A DNA stretch of 64,000 bases, taken from positions 1 through 64,000 of the forward strand of contig CAXXSP010000058.1 in the NCBI GenBank assembly GCA_963676605.2. The letters are read 5' to 3'. The stretch comes from SABI01 sp963676605. Its GTDB lineage: Bacteria > Spirochaetota > Spirochaetia > Sphaerochaetales > Sphaerochaetaceae. Within the stretch, counting starts at the first letter, position 1. Every line of letters starts with the position of its first letter. Below, piece after piece: positions 17,898 to 27,997 of the stretch. The position numbers and the translations under genes were made by a program. The notes beneath the pieces were generated by a model, which made no database searches, was not told the origin of the DNA, and was given only the letters and a program-made list of their open reading frames with translations.

Positions 17898-18944
17898 TTA
17901 GCTCACTGAGCAGGTGATCGTCGATTTTACATCCACATCACTGGTTCCCACTGAGATCGTCTTTCCCGTCTTCGAGGAGGAGGCATCTGCAAAGGTCCTG
18001 GCGTTCCCGTCCTTGTTGGTAATCGTCCAGGTGTAGGTGTAGCCCGTCCCTCCTGCATCGATCTCCACTCCATTCTGGAAGAGCTTGGCTGAAAGGTCGG
18101 TAGTCCCTACCCCGTTCTTAAAGACTGTTCCTGCAGTGGACTCGATCACCACCTGGACCGGATCGGTCATATCGGTGAAGGCGATCACATCATAAAAGGA
18201 ATCTCCGTTGGTGGGAGAGGAGGCATCATTGTCAGTGATCTTCACCTTGAACTGCTGCAGGCCATCAACCATTGCAGGGGTTACCGCAAGGGTATTGCTG
18301 GTCTGCCCGGCCATGAGATCCCAGTCGAGGCCTGCCCCCTCATCAGCATTGCCGGGAACATACTTGAACCACTGATAGGAAAGAAGAGTGGTATCGAGGG
18401 TAGCTCCCCGGTAGAGCTCTGCCTTGGCTGAAAGGGAGGTGGGCTCTGAGTTCTTGAACACGTTCCCGCTCGGCGCATGAACCGCAGCAACCGCGATATT
18501 ATTCCCGTCGATCACCTTCGAGAGGTTGATACTGATCTTATACGTGAGGTTCAGTCCTGTAGCACTATCGAGGTAGGTGATCGTACAGAGGTACTCAATA
18601 GCATTGATGCTGCCGGTCAGCTTGTTCGTTGAAACGGTGAGGATATGGCTCTTGGCACCCGAAAGGGCTTCACCTGAGGTAAGTGCCGAGAATACACTCG
18701 AGTCCGAGGGCTTCCGCTGCCAGGAGACCGACTGCACTGCCGAGTCAGTAATCTTGTCTGTCCCACTTCCCAAGACAAAAAGGCTCGGGGTGAGTACCAG
18801 GGAGGTGCTGCCCCAGTCCGGGGTGAAGGTTCCGGTATCAGCGGAGTACCGCTGAGTCTTCGGTAAGTTCGATGAGATAAACCCGGTGAGGGTCAGCGCA
18901 TCGTTATAATCCATGATCGTAATCTGTCCAACTGAAACTGCCAT
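17898..18944 (-). CDS. tail protein with Ig-like domains
   Basis: A 348-residue beta-rich protein. Two or more immunoglobulin-like repeats are suggested by recurring patterns (SAKAELYRGATLDTTLLSYQW versus SAKLFQNGVEIDAGGTGYTYTW). Each is preceded by a 'GNVFKN/GTVFKN' lead. Ig folds decorate tail tubes and fibres and help attachment. SD AAGGAG lies before the ATG. The shared N-terminal phrase 'QITI(M/V)...' with the next fibre gene hints at a common tail-docking segment. Confidence 0.65.
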   Translation of the reverse strand: MAVSVGQITIMDYNDALTLTGFISSNLPKTQRYSADTGTFTPDWGSTSLVLTPSLFVLGSGTDKITDSAVQSVSWQRKPSDSSVFSALTSGEALSGAKSHILTVSTNKLTGSINAIEYLCTITYLDSATGLNLTYKISINLSKVIDGNNIAVAAVHAPSGNVFKNSEPTSLSAKAELYRGATLDTTLLSYQWFKYVPGNADEGAGLDWDLMAGQTSNTLAVTPAMVDGLQQFKVKITDNDASSPTNGDSFYDVIAFTDMTDPVQVVIESTAGTVFKNGVGTTDLSAKLFQNGVEIDAGGTGYTYTWTITNKDGNARTFADASSSKTGKTISVGTSDVDVKSTITCSVS

Positions 18945-18961
18945 GTGTATGTTCTCCTTAT

Positions 18962-20689
18962 CTATATCAGTTCGCAGAAGAATGTCGCTCTACTCTCAAC
19001 ATCTTCATCAGTTATATGCAGGGTCTTCGTACCCACCGAGTAGTGAGCCGAATTCCAGATTGCATCTGCCGTCGTATCAAGGGAGGAGCGGGTCCAACGG
19101 AAGCGGGAAGCCTCGTACGAAGCTGTGATCTCTTCCCCCTCCTGATAGACTCTCGCCTCGAGAGTTGTATCGGTCAGCGCTGGCCGGAAGATATTCCCCT
19201 GGTCAGAGACCACGATCAGATTCACTGCTGCAGCTCCCGCCTCCCCTTTCTCTCCTTTACCTGCCTTCGCCGCCTGGTAGGCGGTGGTAATCGCTTCAAG
19301 CTCCCCGAAGGAGGAGACTCCCCTTGCCGTATAGCGGTAGCTACTCACCCCATCCGTCCAGCTTTCACTGGTGATCACGGCCAGGGTATCAAGAGCCTGA
19401 TCGCTCTGCCTGAGTGATACCACATCTCCGACGGCAACCAGCTGCTCCCTGAGAGTGAAGCGGTACTGGATATTTCCGTACTGCTGGTTACGGTAGAGTC
19501 CTGCTGCAAGCTTCTCTGCAGCTGCTTGGGAGAAGATGAATTCACTGCTCTCCTCCGCAGGGTCAACTGCTCCTGCAGGAATCACCGTCTCCCTGATTGA
19601 GGAGCGGAAGAGCGCTCTTCCGTAGATCTCAAAGACATAGAGCTTCTGAGCCGTTTCGGTAGGGTTATAAAAGAGGACCTGTGCCTGGTGTTTCTCAAAG
19701 TTCTGCTTGAATACAGAGACTCCCGCCTCCGAAAGCGTAGAAAGCCTCTGGTTCTCCGTCGTTATGAGAGTGATATCCTCATTCTTCACTCTCGTCTTTC
19801 TTGACTGATAGGCAACATCAAGCCACTCGGTCTGGAATGTCTGGAAGGTGTCTATCACATCCCCATCTTCCGGGTAGTAGCGGTCAGGAAGGATATTCAC
19901 TCCCGAGGAACCAGTATCAGTGCCGACCGGGAGGTTGGCTGTATAGAGCCGGACCTCCTCAAGAGTTTCCAACCCTGCCCAGCTCAATCTGATCCCTTCT
20001 GATGAGCTATCCTCCTTTGAGAGCTCAAAAGCATCCACCGTGGAGAGCTGCTGATCAATCACCGTGAAGGGGATATAGGTATCACGGTTCCACTGGTAGA
20101 GAAAGAACTGTCCTTCACTGTTCAAGCTGAACACATAGCCATGATCTCTGAGGATAGAATCAAGCAGCTGCCGATAGGTATACTTTTCGGCTTCCACACT
20201 GACCATCTGGATCGTCTCTGCTGCAGCTATCCCGTCCGCAGCAATAGAGAGCGAGTCATACCCGGCTTCCAGAAGGATTGCTTCGTAGACTGATCGTACC
20301 GTGACCGCTGGATCAGCTATTGAAGCCGGTTGCTGGAAGTCTGATTGGAGAGGTAAATCAAGTTTCCAGGAATCATCCCGAATCTCCAGTGAGATGGTCT
20401 CAACCTGTTTCGTTTTCCTGAGGTCCAATGAGGGAGCGATATACCCTGTAAAGAGTGGAGTCTCATCGGGGTAGTAGACCTTGCAGAGGATCTTCTCATT
20501 CGCTGGTGAAGACATGATCCGGGCAACGAGAAGCTGGTCATACTTCAGTTCCACCGAACAGGTATCGATCACGCTCTCACAGTTCTCATTGTAGAGATTC
20601 CGAGTCATAGAGTAACTGTTGGCTCTCACGAGATGAGAGATATCCATCGGATCAGTGAGGTCATGGAAGTAGAGGAATAACTGAATCAT
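18962..20689 (-). CDS. tail tip / baseplate hub protein
   Basis: A 575-residue protein following tape measure. Residues 1-200 resemble the N-terminal beta domain of siphophage tail-associated proteins (SVELKYDQLLVARIMSS, VETISLEIRDDSWKLDLPL). A central region has YTYRQLLDSILRDHGYVFSL, typical of hub-domain proteins that form the tail end. Near residue 478 a short collagen-like AGKGEKGEAG links to a C-terminal beta domain. It overlaps the tape-measure stop (20686-20689, ATGA). Specific gp number cannot be given. Confidence 0.7.
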   Translation of the reverse strand: MIQLFLYFHDLTDPMDISHLVRANSYSMTRNLYNENCESVIDTCSVELKYDQLLVARIMSSPANEKILCKVYYPDETPLFTGYIAPSLDLRKTKQVETISLEIRDDSWKLDLPLQSDFQQPASIADPAVTVRSVYEAILLEAGYDSLSIAADGIAAAETIQMVSVEAEKYTYRQLLDSILRDHGYVFSLNSEGQFFLYQWNRDTYIPFTVIDQQLSTVDAFELSKEDSSSEGIRLSWAGLETLEEVRLYTANLPVGTDTGSSGVNILPDRYYPEDGDVIDTFQTFQTEWLDVAYQSRKTRVKNEDITLITTENQRLSTLSEAGVSVFKQNFEKHQAQVLFYNPTETAQKLYVFEIYGRALFRSSIRETVIPAGAVDPAEESSEFIFSQAAAEKLAAGLYRNQQYGNIQYRFTLREQLVAVGDVVSLRQSDQALDTLAVITSESWTDGVSSYRYTARGVSSFGELEAITTAYQAAKAGKGEKGEAGAAAVNLIVVSDQGNIFRPALTDTTLEARVYQEGEEITASYEASRFRWTRSSLDTTADAIWNSAHYSVGTKTLHITDEDVESRATFFCELI

Positions 20690-23600
20690 CCGGTTATCCT
20701 TCCCAGTTTCTTCAGCCGCTTTCCGGCAGCATCGAGCCTGGCATAGAGATCATCCACCCCGTACACATCTCCGGTGATCGTGATATGTATCGCCTGTCCG
20801 TCCGTACCTTGGGGCCCGTGAATATTGCTGCTGGTGATCGGAGAGATCTGTACTCTCTCCTTTCCTCCGGGGTTATCCCCTACTGCCATGAGCATGGGAC
20901 CGGAGGTAATGAAGTCAGCTCCCCGGGCAGCACCGGGTACGGTGATCCCGTAGGTCTCTGCAAGGTCAGCAACTTCAGCATCAGAAAGGCCATCCATCGA
21001 AGCGATCGCTGCGAGGAGTTTCTCGTACTTATCAATCTCAGCCTCTAGCTTCTCATCTGCCCGGGTCCAGAACTTAGTCCAGCCAGAAAGTCCGTTCAGT
21101 TCATCCTGCAGCTCGGTGATTGTTCCCTGCACACCTTCGATCAGCTGGGACTGGTTATCATAGGAATCCTCTGTCTCCTGGTAGGAGGTGTTGGAAGCCA
21201 TTGCCTGGGAGAAATAGTCTTCCCCGGTGAGTTCCCCATGCTCCCAGCGGTCCCGGAGAATCTCCATCTCAAGATCATGCTGCGTTGCCAGCAGCTCCAT
21301 CTGTTCGTTGATAGCTTCAGTTCTCTGATCTGCAAGCTCAGTCTCCAGGTCGAGCACATCGGCAAACAGCTCAGTGATCGCTGCATGCTGTTCATCAATG
21401 AGGTCATTGGCTTCACTGGTTGCCGAGATAGTATCGAAGATAGCCTTGTTCAGTCCCTTGATGGCACCTTCTCCAAGAGCGATCAGGGGAGCAAACTGAG
21501 GGAAGGCAACCATCGCTGCATCCGCTGCCCCGCCGATCACCGTATCGATCGCAGACTCTGCTGCACCCGAGAGATCAAACTCACCGGAACCGAGGGAACC
21601 GATCGCATCCTCAAGGAATCCACTCAAGGCCGAGGTCATAGAATCAGCCAGGCTGTCCCAGGCTGATGCCGTCTCATCAGAGGCTGCTTTCAGATTTTTC
21701 AGAGCCTGTTCAATCTGATAAAGCTCCCACTCAGTATATTCCCCGGTTGCTGCAAGAGCTGCCAGTTTCTCTTCAAGAACCTGGGTCTTGCTTTCGGTCT
21801 CAGAAAGCTCGAGTCCCATACGGGCATACTGGTTTCGAAGGTTGAAGGCAGCTTCATCCACGGAAGAGAGGACCTCAGCAATACTTGATGTTTTCTCCCC
21901 CACTTCCAGGAATTCCCTATACTGTGCAATAAAGTCTTTCAGGAAATCGGTATCAGCTCCTGCCTGGATAAGTTCCTCGAAGGTCTTCTTCACTGCCACC
22001 TGTTTCTCATTGAACGAATCAAACTCACCACCGGCCAGTTCATAGGCTGCAGCCATCTGTTCGATGGAAGTTATCTGGTCAGAGAGTTCAGCGCTCATAT
22101 CAGAGAAAGAACCCGCAGGGAGGGAGGCTCCATCCTCAGGAAGATCAGCGAGGAATTCCTTGTAGGCAGCGATGAACCGGTCGAGATCTGAAGTATCGAG
22201 AGATCCGGAAGAGACGGCTTCATTGAGGAGTTTTCGTGCCGCCTGCTGCTTCCGCTCGAAGGAATCAAACTCAATCCCCGCCTTGCTATAGGCAGCAGAG
22301 AGCTTATCGATTGAGAGGATCTCAGCATCAAGTTCGCCTCCGGTAGGCAGTGAAGGCTTCTCCGCTCGTGAGTGTCAGGTTCCCGGTTTCATCTTCACTC
22401 AGTGCCAGAAACTCGCGGTACTTGGTGATAAAAGCATCAAGGGTATCAGTATCAGCTCCGCTGGTCGCCAGAGCTTCGAAGCCCCGCTGGACCTGAGCTG
22501 CTGCTTCTTGCTGAACCCGTCGAACTCACTACCTGCTCTGAGGTAGGCAGCTTGAAGCTGATCAACTGCATTGAGCTGGGCATCGAGCTCTGAAGTGAGG
22601 GAAGAGAAATCGATAGCGGGAGTCTCGGCAGGACTCTTTTCCCACCTCAGCGAGGAATTCCCGGTAGGTACCAATGAATTCATCGAGGTGTTCAGTGTTG
22701 ATCACGCCAACCGGAAACCAGCTCAGTCAGAGCCTTTCTGGCTGCAAGCTGTTTTTCTGTGAAGGAATCAAAGGTGACTCCTGCCTTCTCATTCGCTTCA
22801 GAGAGGCGGTCGATTGCCGAGAACTGGGATTCAATTGCTGCATTTGTCTTCTCAAGCGCTTCATGACTTGCCTGGTACTTGGCTATATTGCTCTCAATAG
22901 TGAAGGTGGCACTCCGCTCCCGCTGTCTGCTCGGCAAGCTGATCCTTAAGCTGCTGGAGTTTGCCCTCTTCTGCCTTGATCTTCTCCAGGACACTTTCGA
23001 CGATGGTATCCCCGCCGACGGCTTCCCGAATCCAGTCAGCCCCGCCATAGAACCATTTCTTGGCAAGGTTGTCGGGATTCGCATAGCTTTCAAGATCCTG
23101 ATAGAGTTCATCAACTTTTTCCTGCTGCCGGGCAATGGCAGCTGAAAGATCGGCAGTGGGATCTCCGGCGAGGGCAGCATCATAGTTCTTCTTCGCCTGG
23201 GTCGCTTCATTCCAGGCTTCGATCTGCTCGGCGATCTTCAGCTTGATCGGGGTGAAGAAATTGCTTGTCACTTCTCCGATGATCTCCTTGCGTTCCTTCC
23301 AGGCTTCGTCATAGCGCCTGGCCACATCGAGAGCGAGGACGGTCTCTGAGGAGACATTCGCCAGGGCATTTTTACTCTGGCTGTAGGCGATCTCAAGACG
23401 TGCCTGCGCCTGAGCCTGAAGAAGTGCTTCCCCGGAAAGACCGGTCATACCCTGCTCAAGGAGCTTCGCCTGGACAGCGGAGTCCCTGACAATAACACCC
23501 CACTTCTTCATCGACTCACCTTCCCCGCTCATGAGCTTGGTGAGGTCTGAAGTTGCCGCAGCAGCGTCCCCGATATTCGGATTCAGCTTCGCCAGGGCTG

Positions 23601-24306
23601 CTCCAAGGTAGGCAGCCTTCTCGGTAAGATTCAGTGCTTCAACTCCTGCCAACCCGAACCCGGTCAACAGGTCCCCGGTCTCAGCCAGGATACCCATCAT
23701 GGTACTGTCAGCGTAATTGAACGTATCAGCAAGCTTCTTCACCCGCTCGGTTGCCAGGTCGGTGATTCCTTCATAGGTGATCGCGAACTTCTGGGCTCTT
23801 GCCTCCGATTCCTCAAAGGCTTCCCCTGAGTCCCTGATCATGGAGACCGCTGAACTGATCGCAGCAGTCATTCCCACGAACGGAAGTACCGACCGCATGA
23901 AGGTTCCCGTCACTGCTGAAGCCGTCTTCATGGTTGCTGAGTAGGCTCTGTTTGCTGAGGTAAGTTTCTGTAGGGCTGCCGTGTTACTGTCATACCGGCC
24001 TTTAAGGCGGGTGACCGTTGAGTCCAGCGGGTCCATCCCCTGCCTGATGAGACGCTCGATTTCACGACGAAGGAGTTGCTTGCTCTTTTCAAGGGCAGCA
24101 GTCTCCCCGCCGAAGTACTTTGCCGCTTTCGCATTGCGTGAGAGCTTTTCTTCAAATTTGTCGAGATGTCTTGCACTGGCAGCCTGGTCAAGTTTGGATA
24201 CAGAAGCACCTGCTGATTTCGCCTCTGCCTGAAATGCTTTCAGGCTGGCTTCAGCACGTTTGCTGTCAGCATCGATGACTAACTGTATCTTGGCTCCGCT
24301 CGGCAT
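20686..24306 (-). CDS. tail tape measure protein, frameshifted
   Basis: The scaffold that sets tail length, about 1,200 residues once frames are joined. The start at 24306 (MPSGAKIQLVIDADSKRAEA) has SD GGGAG. Residues 1-480 read cleanly to about 22900, with a membrane-active stretch near VTGTFMRSVLPFVGMTAAIS. Then a tandem-repeat section (22.9-22.0 kb) changes frame at least four times. From 22098 it is clean to the stop, with Ala-rich helices and AADAAMVAFPQFAPLIALGEG. Position right after the tail chaperones confirms identity. Confidence 0.85.
21940..22870 (-). repeat. tandem repeats inside tape measure
   Basis: Four copies of a roughly 80-86-residue unit (about 240-258 bp) carry the core A-G-x-x-F-D-[SG]-F-x-x-K-Q, followed where readable by D-T...YREFLA. 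Cores sit near 22760, 22510, 22255 and 22010. Frame changes lie between copies. Confidence 0.75.
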
Positions 24307-24328
24307 ACCGGCAGCTTCTCCCTTTTCC

Positions 24329-24622
24329 CTAGTTCTCCTCCCACCTCTGCATCGAGGCAAGTTCTGCTTCAAATCGTTTGATCCACCGAATCACCACCGG
24401 TCTCTCATCGAGGGTCCCTTTCCCGTGAGGAAGGACCTGGAGGACATGGTAGTCATGCCAAATCCCATACAGATTCACGAACAGAGGAGTCCGTAAGCCT
24501 GCGATCATCTTCCCCTCGATATAGCCCTCCGGCTCCGGGACCGGAATCCTCGGAGGGTCTCGTCCTTCCATCCATTCAACTGCGAACCAGCCCAGAAAAG
24601 AGAGCTGGAACGCAGCAATCAG
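24329..24622 (-). CDS. tail assembly chaperone frameshift extension (gpT-like)
   Basis: The second chaperone frame, about 97 residues, entered only by a -1 shift from the upstream gene at 24622-24628. Read this way it starts with LIAAFQLSFLGWFAVEWMEG and runs without a stop to 24329. The residues are not expected to start at the internal ATG (24571), which has no SD. The G-GT fusion would bind tape measure and recruit tail-tube subunits, as known for lambda. It lies directly upstream of tape measure, the conserved position. Confidence 0.75.
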   Translation of the reverse strand: MIAAFQLSFLGWFAVEWMEGRDPPRIPVPEPEGYIEGKMIAGLRTPLFVNLYGIWHDYHVLQVLPHGKGTLDERPVVIRWIKRFEAELASMQRWEEN

Positions 24623-24628
24623 TTTTTT
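24580..24628 (-). promoter_or_regulatory. programmed -1 ribosomal frameshift site
   Basis: A slippery heptamer A AAA AAC occupies 24628-24622 in the zero frame, immediately before the TGA stop. After a 6-nt spacer comes a two-part stem-loop: CTGCG (24615-24611) with CGCAG (24584-24580), and CCAGC (24608-24604) with GCTGG (24591-24587), separated by TT/TT. The -1 frame continues into the next coding segment. Confidence 0.88.
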
Positions 24629-24966
24629 GCGTCTGTCTCATCCGGTTCCTCATAGAAGAGGTGGTAGATGATCTCTTTCAGGAGCTCGGAGGCCTTCCGG
24701 CTCTTTGCTGCAAGAAGTTTTTCAGCGGTATCAATAGTCTCTTTCCCCACTGTGAAGTTGGAGATAGAGAATATCTTCCTTGCGATCCGGTTGTAATCGT
24801 ACATCTTCCGATAAACCCCGTTATCGTTGAGGGTATACTCGTATTCAGCCATCTCACGGGCAGTGAGGTGATCGAGCTCGATAACGATCTGCTCTGTTGC
24901 AGGCAGCTGCTCATTTCCCCACAATCTCGGAACAAACCGCTCATGCAGTGCTGCACTAATCTCCAC
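24619..24966 (-). CDS. tail assembly chaperone (gpG-like)
   Basis: A 115-residue protein ending at the frameshift site. The middle is rich in charged helices (ARKIFSISNFTVGKETIDTA) and the end is acidic (YEEPDETDAKN). It is the abundant zero-frame product. A small fraction of ribosomes would extend it into the gpT-like frame. It overlaps the upstream small gene by 11 bp. The call rests on position before tape measure and the canonical slippery site; sequence similarity to gpG is not visible. Confidence 0.72.
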   Translation of the reverse strand: MEISAALHERFVPRLWGNEQLPATEQIVIELDHLTAREMAEYEYTLNDNGVYRKMYDYNRIARKIFSISNFTVGKETIDTAEKLLAAKSRKASELLKEIIYHLFYEEPDETDAKN

Positions 24967-25159
24967 TCTTTTCCTCCTGCACCTTTTTTGTTCTGACGAA
25001 CTTCCCGGTATGCTTTGCCAGGGTACGAATGGTGATCGTCGTGATCACCTCTTCCCCCAGATACCGGGTCTCCTTATGCTCCGCATTGGAGATCTCTTCC
25101 CCATTCTCTGTATGGATGGAGAAGTCTCCAGGCCTGATTCTCTTAATTCTCAGTTCCAT
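24956..25159 (-). CDS. small phage tail protein, unknown
   Basis: A 67-residue basic protein with alternating strands (RYLGEEVITTITIRTLAKHT). No family is recognised. It lies between major tail protein (10-bp gap) and the chaperone gene (11-bp overlap), so it is co-translated with tail assembly genes. It could be a tail completion factor. Confidence 0.5.
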   Translation of the reverse strand: MELRIKRIRPGDFSIHTENGEEISNAEHKETRYLGEEVITTITIRTLAKHTGKFVRTKKVQEEKSGD

Positions 25160-25169
25160 CTACTCACCC

Positions 25170-25821
25170 CTATGCTACGGTCTTGAGATAGGTATCCCGG
25201 TAGTTCAGCTGTAGCTGCAGGGAGAAGTCCTGGTTACCTTTCAATGGTTTGTTCAGGGTCACTGAGGTGATCAGTCCTGAAAGGATCGTCCACTCTTCAC
25301 TCTCCCCGCTCACTGCCGACTCATAGGCACAGACCCCGAAGATGATCTCATCTCCCTTCGGCTCAGTTACCGTGATCGAGCCTGCACCATCATCGATACT
25401 CAGGGTGCCGGTCCGGTTCTTCAGTTCGTTCTGCAGCTCATCGCCGATCCGGTTGTACCCGCTCAAAGAGTAGGTGCTGTTCGGGTAGCCCTCATCCTGG
25501 AAGTGAGCAGAAGAATCTCCCTGGACAGTATCTTCCACCACTCCTCTGCTTGCAGACAATTCTCCGTCGGCAGCCCACTCGATCACCGAAGCTTCGAGGG
25601 GAATCACGTTGTCACCCTCAGCCGGGGTGATCAGATCATCAGAAGTATGGAAGATCGTTCCAACCTTCTTACCCCGCTGGGAGTGTACTGGCACTCGCAT
25701 GCTTTGCCGCCACCAGGTACCAGCCTGCTGTGAGCTTAAGAAGCCCGTCACCGGAGATCTGTGCCCCGGGTTTGAAATAGTAATGCTTGCCGTCTTTACC
25801 GGCAGGTCGTTCTTTCGACAT
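25170..25821 (-). CDS. major tail (tube) protein, frameshifted
   Basis: A tube subunit of about 216 residues. The start at 25821 (MSKERPAGKDGKHYYF) has SD GGAGAG. The frame breaks at the GGGG run near 25676; with GGG the reading is LPAGKKVGTIFHTSDD and continues cleanly to the stop. The remainder shows the beta-rich composition of tube proteins (DFSLQLQLNYRDTYLKTV at the end). Position between the tail terminator and the chaperones supports the call. Confidence 0.72.
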
Positions 25822-25833
25822 AATCTCTCCTTA

Positions 25834-26241
25834 TCAATAGAGTCTGTTCATTCGTACCTGCAGCTGCACCATCACAGCAGCATGTACCTGCGGCCCGCTC
25901 GGCCACTTCTCTTCCCCCGTTATCGAGGTTTCCGTGAAGGCTTCCCCAAAGGTCCCACCGGCATCGAGGCTTTCAATCACCAGATCCTGGTACTGGTCCA
26001 TCCGGGCATCACTGCCCGAAGGGAGCCTGATCTCTACAGTCACCTCTCCGAGCCGCTGATCCTCATCAATCGCCGAGCCCCACATGGACACCGTCCCCAC
26101 ACAGTCATACTCGCCCCGGTTATCATCTACCCGGTAGAGTCCCCAGTTCTGCACTGGCGCTAAACCTGCTTCAGCCAATCGTTCATTCAGATCCACCTTC
26201 AGGTGATCAATGACCTGCTGCAGCTTTTCCTTCGTCCTCAC
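25834..26241 (-). CDS. tail terminator / minor tail protein
   Basis: A 135-residue protein. The N-terminal helix (KEKLQQVIDHLKVDLNERLA) and later beta strands (EVTVEIRLPSG; AAVMVQLQVRMNRLY) fit the fold of tail-terminator proteins, such as lambda gpU, that cap the tube. It overlaps the preceding gene (26238-26241, ATGA). Identity is by gene order and is moderately sure. Confidence 0.5.
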   Translation of the reverse strand: MRTKEKLQQVIDHLKVDLNERLAEAGLAPVQNWGLYRVDDNRGEYDCVGTVSMWGSAIDEDQRLGEVTVEIRLPSGSDARMDQYQDLVIESLDAGGTFGEAFTETSITGEEKWPSGPQVHAAVMVQLQVRMNRLY

Positions 26242-26636
26242 CTGGTAAACTCCTTCAACACTTCCTGCTCAAACTCACGCGCCCAGAGGTGAACCTGAGC
26301 TTGAGCCTCCTGGGGAACCTTCCTCGTCACGACCCACTTCCCCTGTTCCTTCTTCCCCGACCGGAGTAATCGTCCCCGCTCGAAAAGATTCATAGGAATA
26401 GAAGTCAGTCGAGCCTTCTCCCCTCTCCCGGAGATCCGGTAGTTCACCATGCTTCTTCCAAGAGAATCCTGACTCTTGGTAAGCAGGATCTCCTGTCCCG
26501 AGAGGAACTGGCTTTTCATCAGTGCCTTGATTCTCGTTGCCGTGAAACCGAGGTAGCGGCTCCGCATTTCAGGGAACCGCTCGACTACCCGCTCCAGGGC
26601 TTCAAGGTCTACAAAGGCATGTGCTGAGAACCTCAT
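26238..26636 (-). CDS. head-tail joining / HK97 gp10-like protein
   Basis: A 132-residue, strongly basic protein with an N-terminal helical half (VDLEALERVVERFPEMRSRY) and a strand-rich second half. Both position and pattern match minor neck components such as lambda gpZ or HK97 gp10. It overlaps both neighbours by 4 bp. The specific function is inferred from the order capsid, joiner, this gene, terminator, tube. Confidence 0.5.
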   Translation of the reverse strand: MRFSAHAFVDLEALERVVERFPEMRSRYLGFTATRIKALMKSQFLSGQEILLTKSQDSLGRSMVNYRISGRGEKARLTSIPMNLFERGRLLRSGKKEQGKWVVTRKVPQEAQAQVHLWAREFEQEVLKEFTR

Positions 26637-26956
26637 AACTGCAGCTCCAGGGTGGTGATCCCGTCTCGTCCAGGTTCACGAATATTCATGACCTGGTAGG
26701 TTTTACCCAGAATCTTCAGCGTCATTCCGGTTCTGATCCGAACCGGCATGGCTACCTCATATACCCTGATCGCAGCATACCGGGAAGGAATCGGGATCGG
26801 GCCGTCACCTGCGAGCTCCCGGTAGGAGTGCTCGAAGATACCTGAGACCTCATGCTCATCTTCCCCATCAAGAATGAGGAAGGGTATGGAAACCTCGCTT
26901 CCCCCGATGAGGGAGGCAGTATCAGAGGCTACCTGACCCCAGAATTCCGTTCCCAT
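26633..26956 (-). CDS. head-tail connector / head-completion protein
   Basis: A 107-residue protein following the major capsid gene by 3 bp. Its beta-rich C-terminus (PVRIRTGMTLKILGKTYQVM) resembles phage head-closure proteins of the lambda gpFII/SPP1 gp16 type, which carry an SH3-like small barrel with 'G-x-x-Y-x-V' signature. It overlaps the next gene by 4 bp. Confidence 0.5.
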   Translation of the reverse strand: MGTEFWGQVASDTASLIGGSEVSIPFLILDGEDEHEVSGIFEHSYRELAGDGPIPIPSRYAAIRVYEVAMPVRIRTGMTLKILGKTYQVMNIREPGRDGITTLELQL

Positions 26957-26959
26957 CGC

Positions 26960-27997
26960 TTACGCCACCTTCACCACGCTGTAGGAGTCGATATCGATCG
27001 GCACCATAAGTGGACAGCTTCGGAGACGGGTGATCACCTGGTCGGGATTGGTCTCCTTCAGCTGGTCGAGCATATACTCGGCCTGCACCATATCCATGTA
27101 CTCGGAGTCGAAGAACCCGGTGAAGTACTGGTCATAGCGGGTTTCTTTACTTCCTACCCAGATCCAGCCGTCCGGGGCATAGCGCTTGGTTTCGGTCCCA
27201 TCGAAGTACCTGCCGCCATAGACCCAGATCTCGACGGTTGCCTCGGTGAGTTCCAGAGCTCCCTTCAGCGAAGCCTGCATGGCAGGATTGTAGGAAGGAG
27301 CATTGAGGTTCCCGAAGCTGATCCAGCGGGAAGAAGCGGGAGAGCCCATCATGGCCATAACTTTCTTGTTGTTCCTGAAAGCCTGCCATGCTGTGATACT
27401 CATGATCACCATATTCGTTGGGGTACCGGACTCCTCCTCATTGAGAGCGATGATATCATCGAGATCCTTGAAGGGATCTGAAGAATCAGAGGTCCACTTG
27501 GTAGTCAGCTCCACCTTGTGAGTAGATTTCAGACCGAAGTCGAAAGTCTTATCCCCTGCGGTGATCTTCCCGGTAAAGAGCGCCGAAGAGCACTGGTATT
27601 CAACGGTTCTCAGCCAGCGGCTTCTCAGTTCCCTGGTATTGCGTACCAGCTCATCCACCCCGGTCTTCACCCCGTGAGTCCCGAAGGGAGTTACCCCTGC
27701 AGGCCGCTTCGAGGCATGGGTATAGTTGAAGGCCACCGATTCATTGATGAAGGGAGGCTGGAACTCGTCGGTCGAGTAGCCTGACTTCGAGATAAGCCTT
27801 GCCGGTTCTTGGTGCTCGGTGTAGCCTGCCATGTACCTGGATTTGTTGATCTTATCGACCATGACCTTTACATCGGCAGTCACGACCTTCTGGCTCTGGG
27901 AGTTCCCCCAGAGGGTTGAGTAGAGAAACATGGGATTACCCAAGGTCTGCTCATAGGCCCGGGCCATCTGTTCCCGGGTAAAGATATCTACGGTCAT
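26960..27997 (-). CDS. major capsid protein, lambda gpE family
   Basis: A 345-residue shell protein. MTVDIFTREQMARAYEQTLG is typical of the family, as are the segment YQCSSALFTGKI and the late WVGSKETRYDQYFTGFFDSE. It follows the decoration protein with a one-base overlap (27997), the lambda D-E order. The length matches gpE (about 340 residues). It is the most abundant virion protein by inference. Confidence 0.85.
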   Translation of the reverse strand: MTVDIFTREQMARAYEQTLGNPMFLYSTLWGNSQSQKVVTADVKVMVDKINKSRYMAGYTEHQEPARLISKSGYSTDEFQPPFINESVAFNYTHASKRPAGVTPFGTHGVKTGVDELVRNTRELRSRWLRTVEYQCSSALFTGKITAGDKTFDFGLKSTHKVELTTKWTSDSSDPFKDLDDIIALNEEESGTPTNMVIMSITAWQAFRNNKKVMAMMGSPASSRWISFGNLNAPSYNPAMQASLKGALELTEATVEIWVYGGRYFDGTETKRYAPDGWIWVGSKETRYDQYFTGFFDSEYMDMVQAEYMLDQLKETNPDQVITRLRSCPLMVPIDIDSYSVVKVA

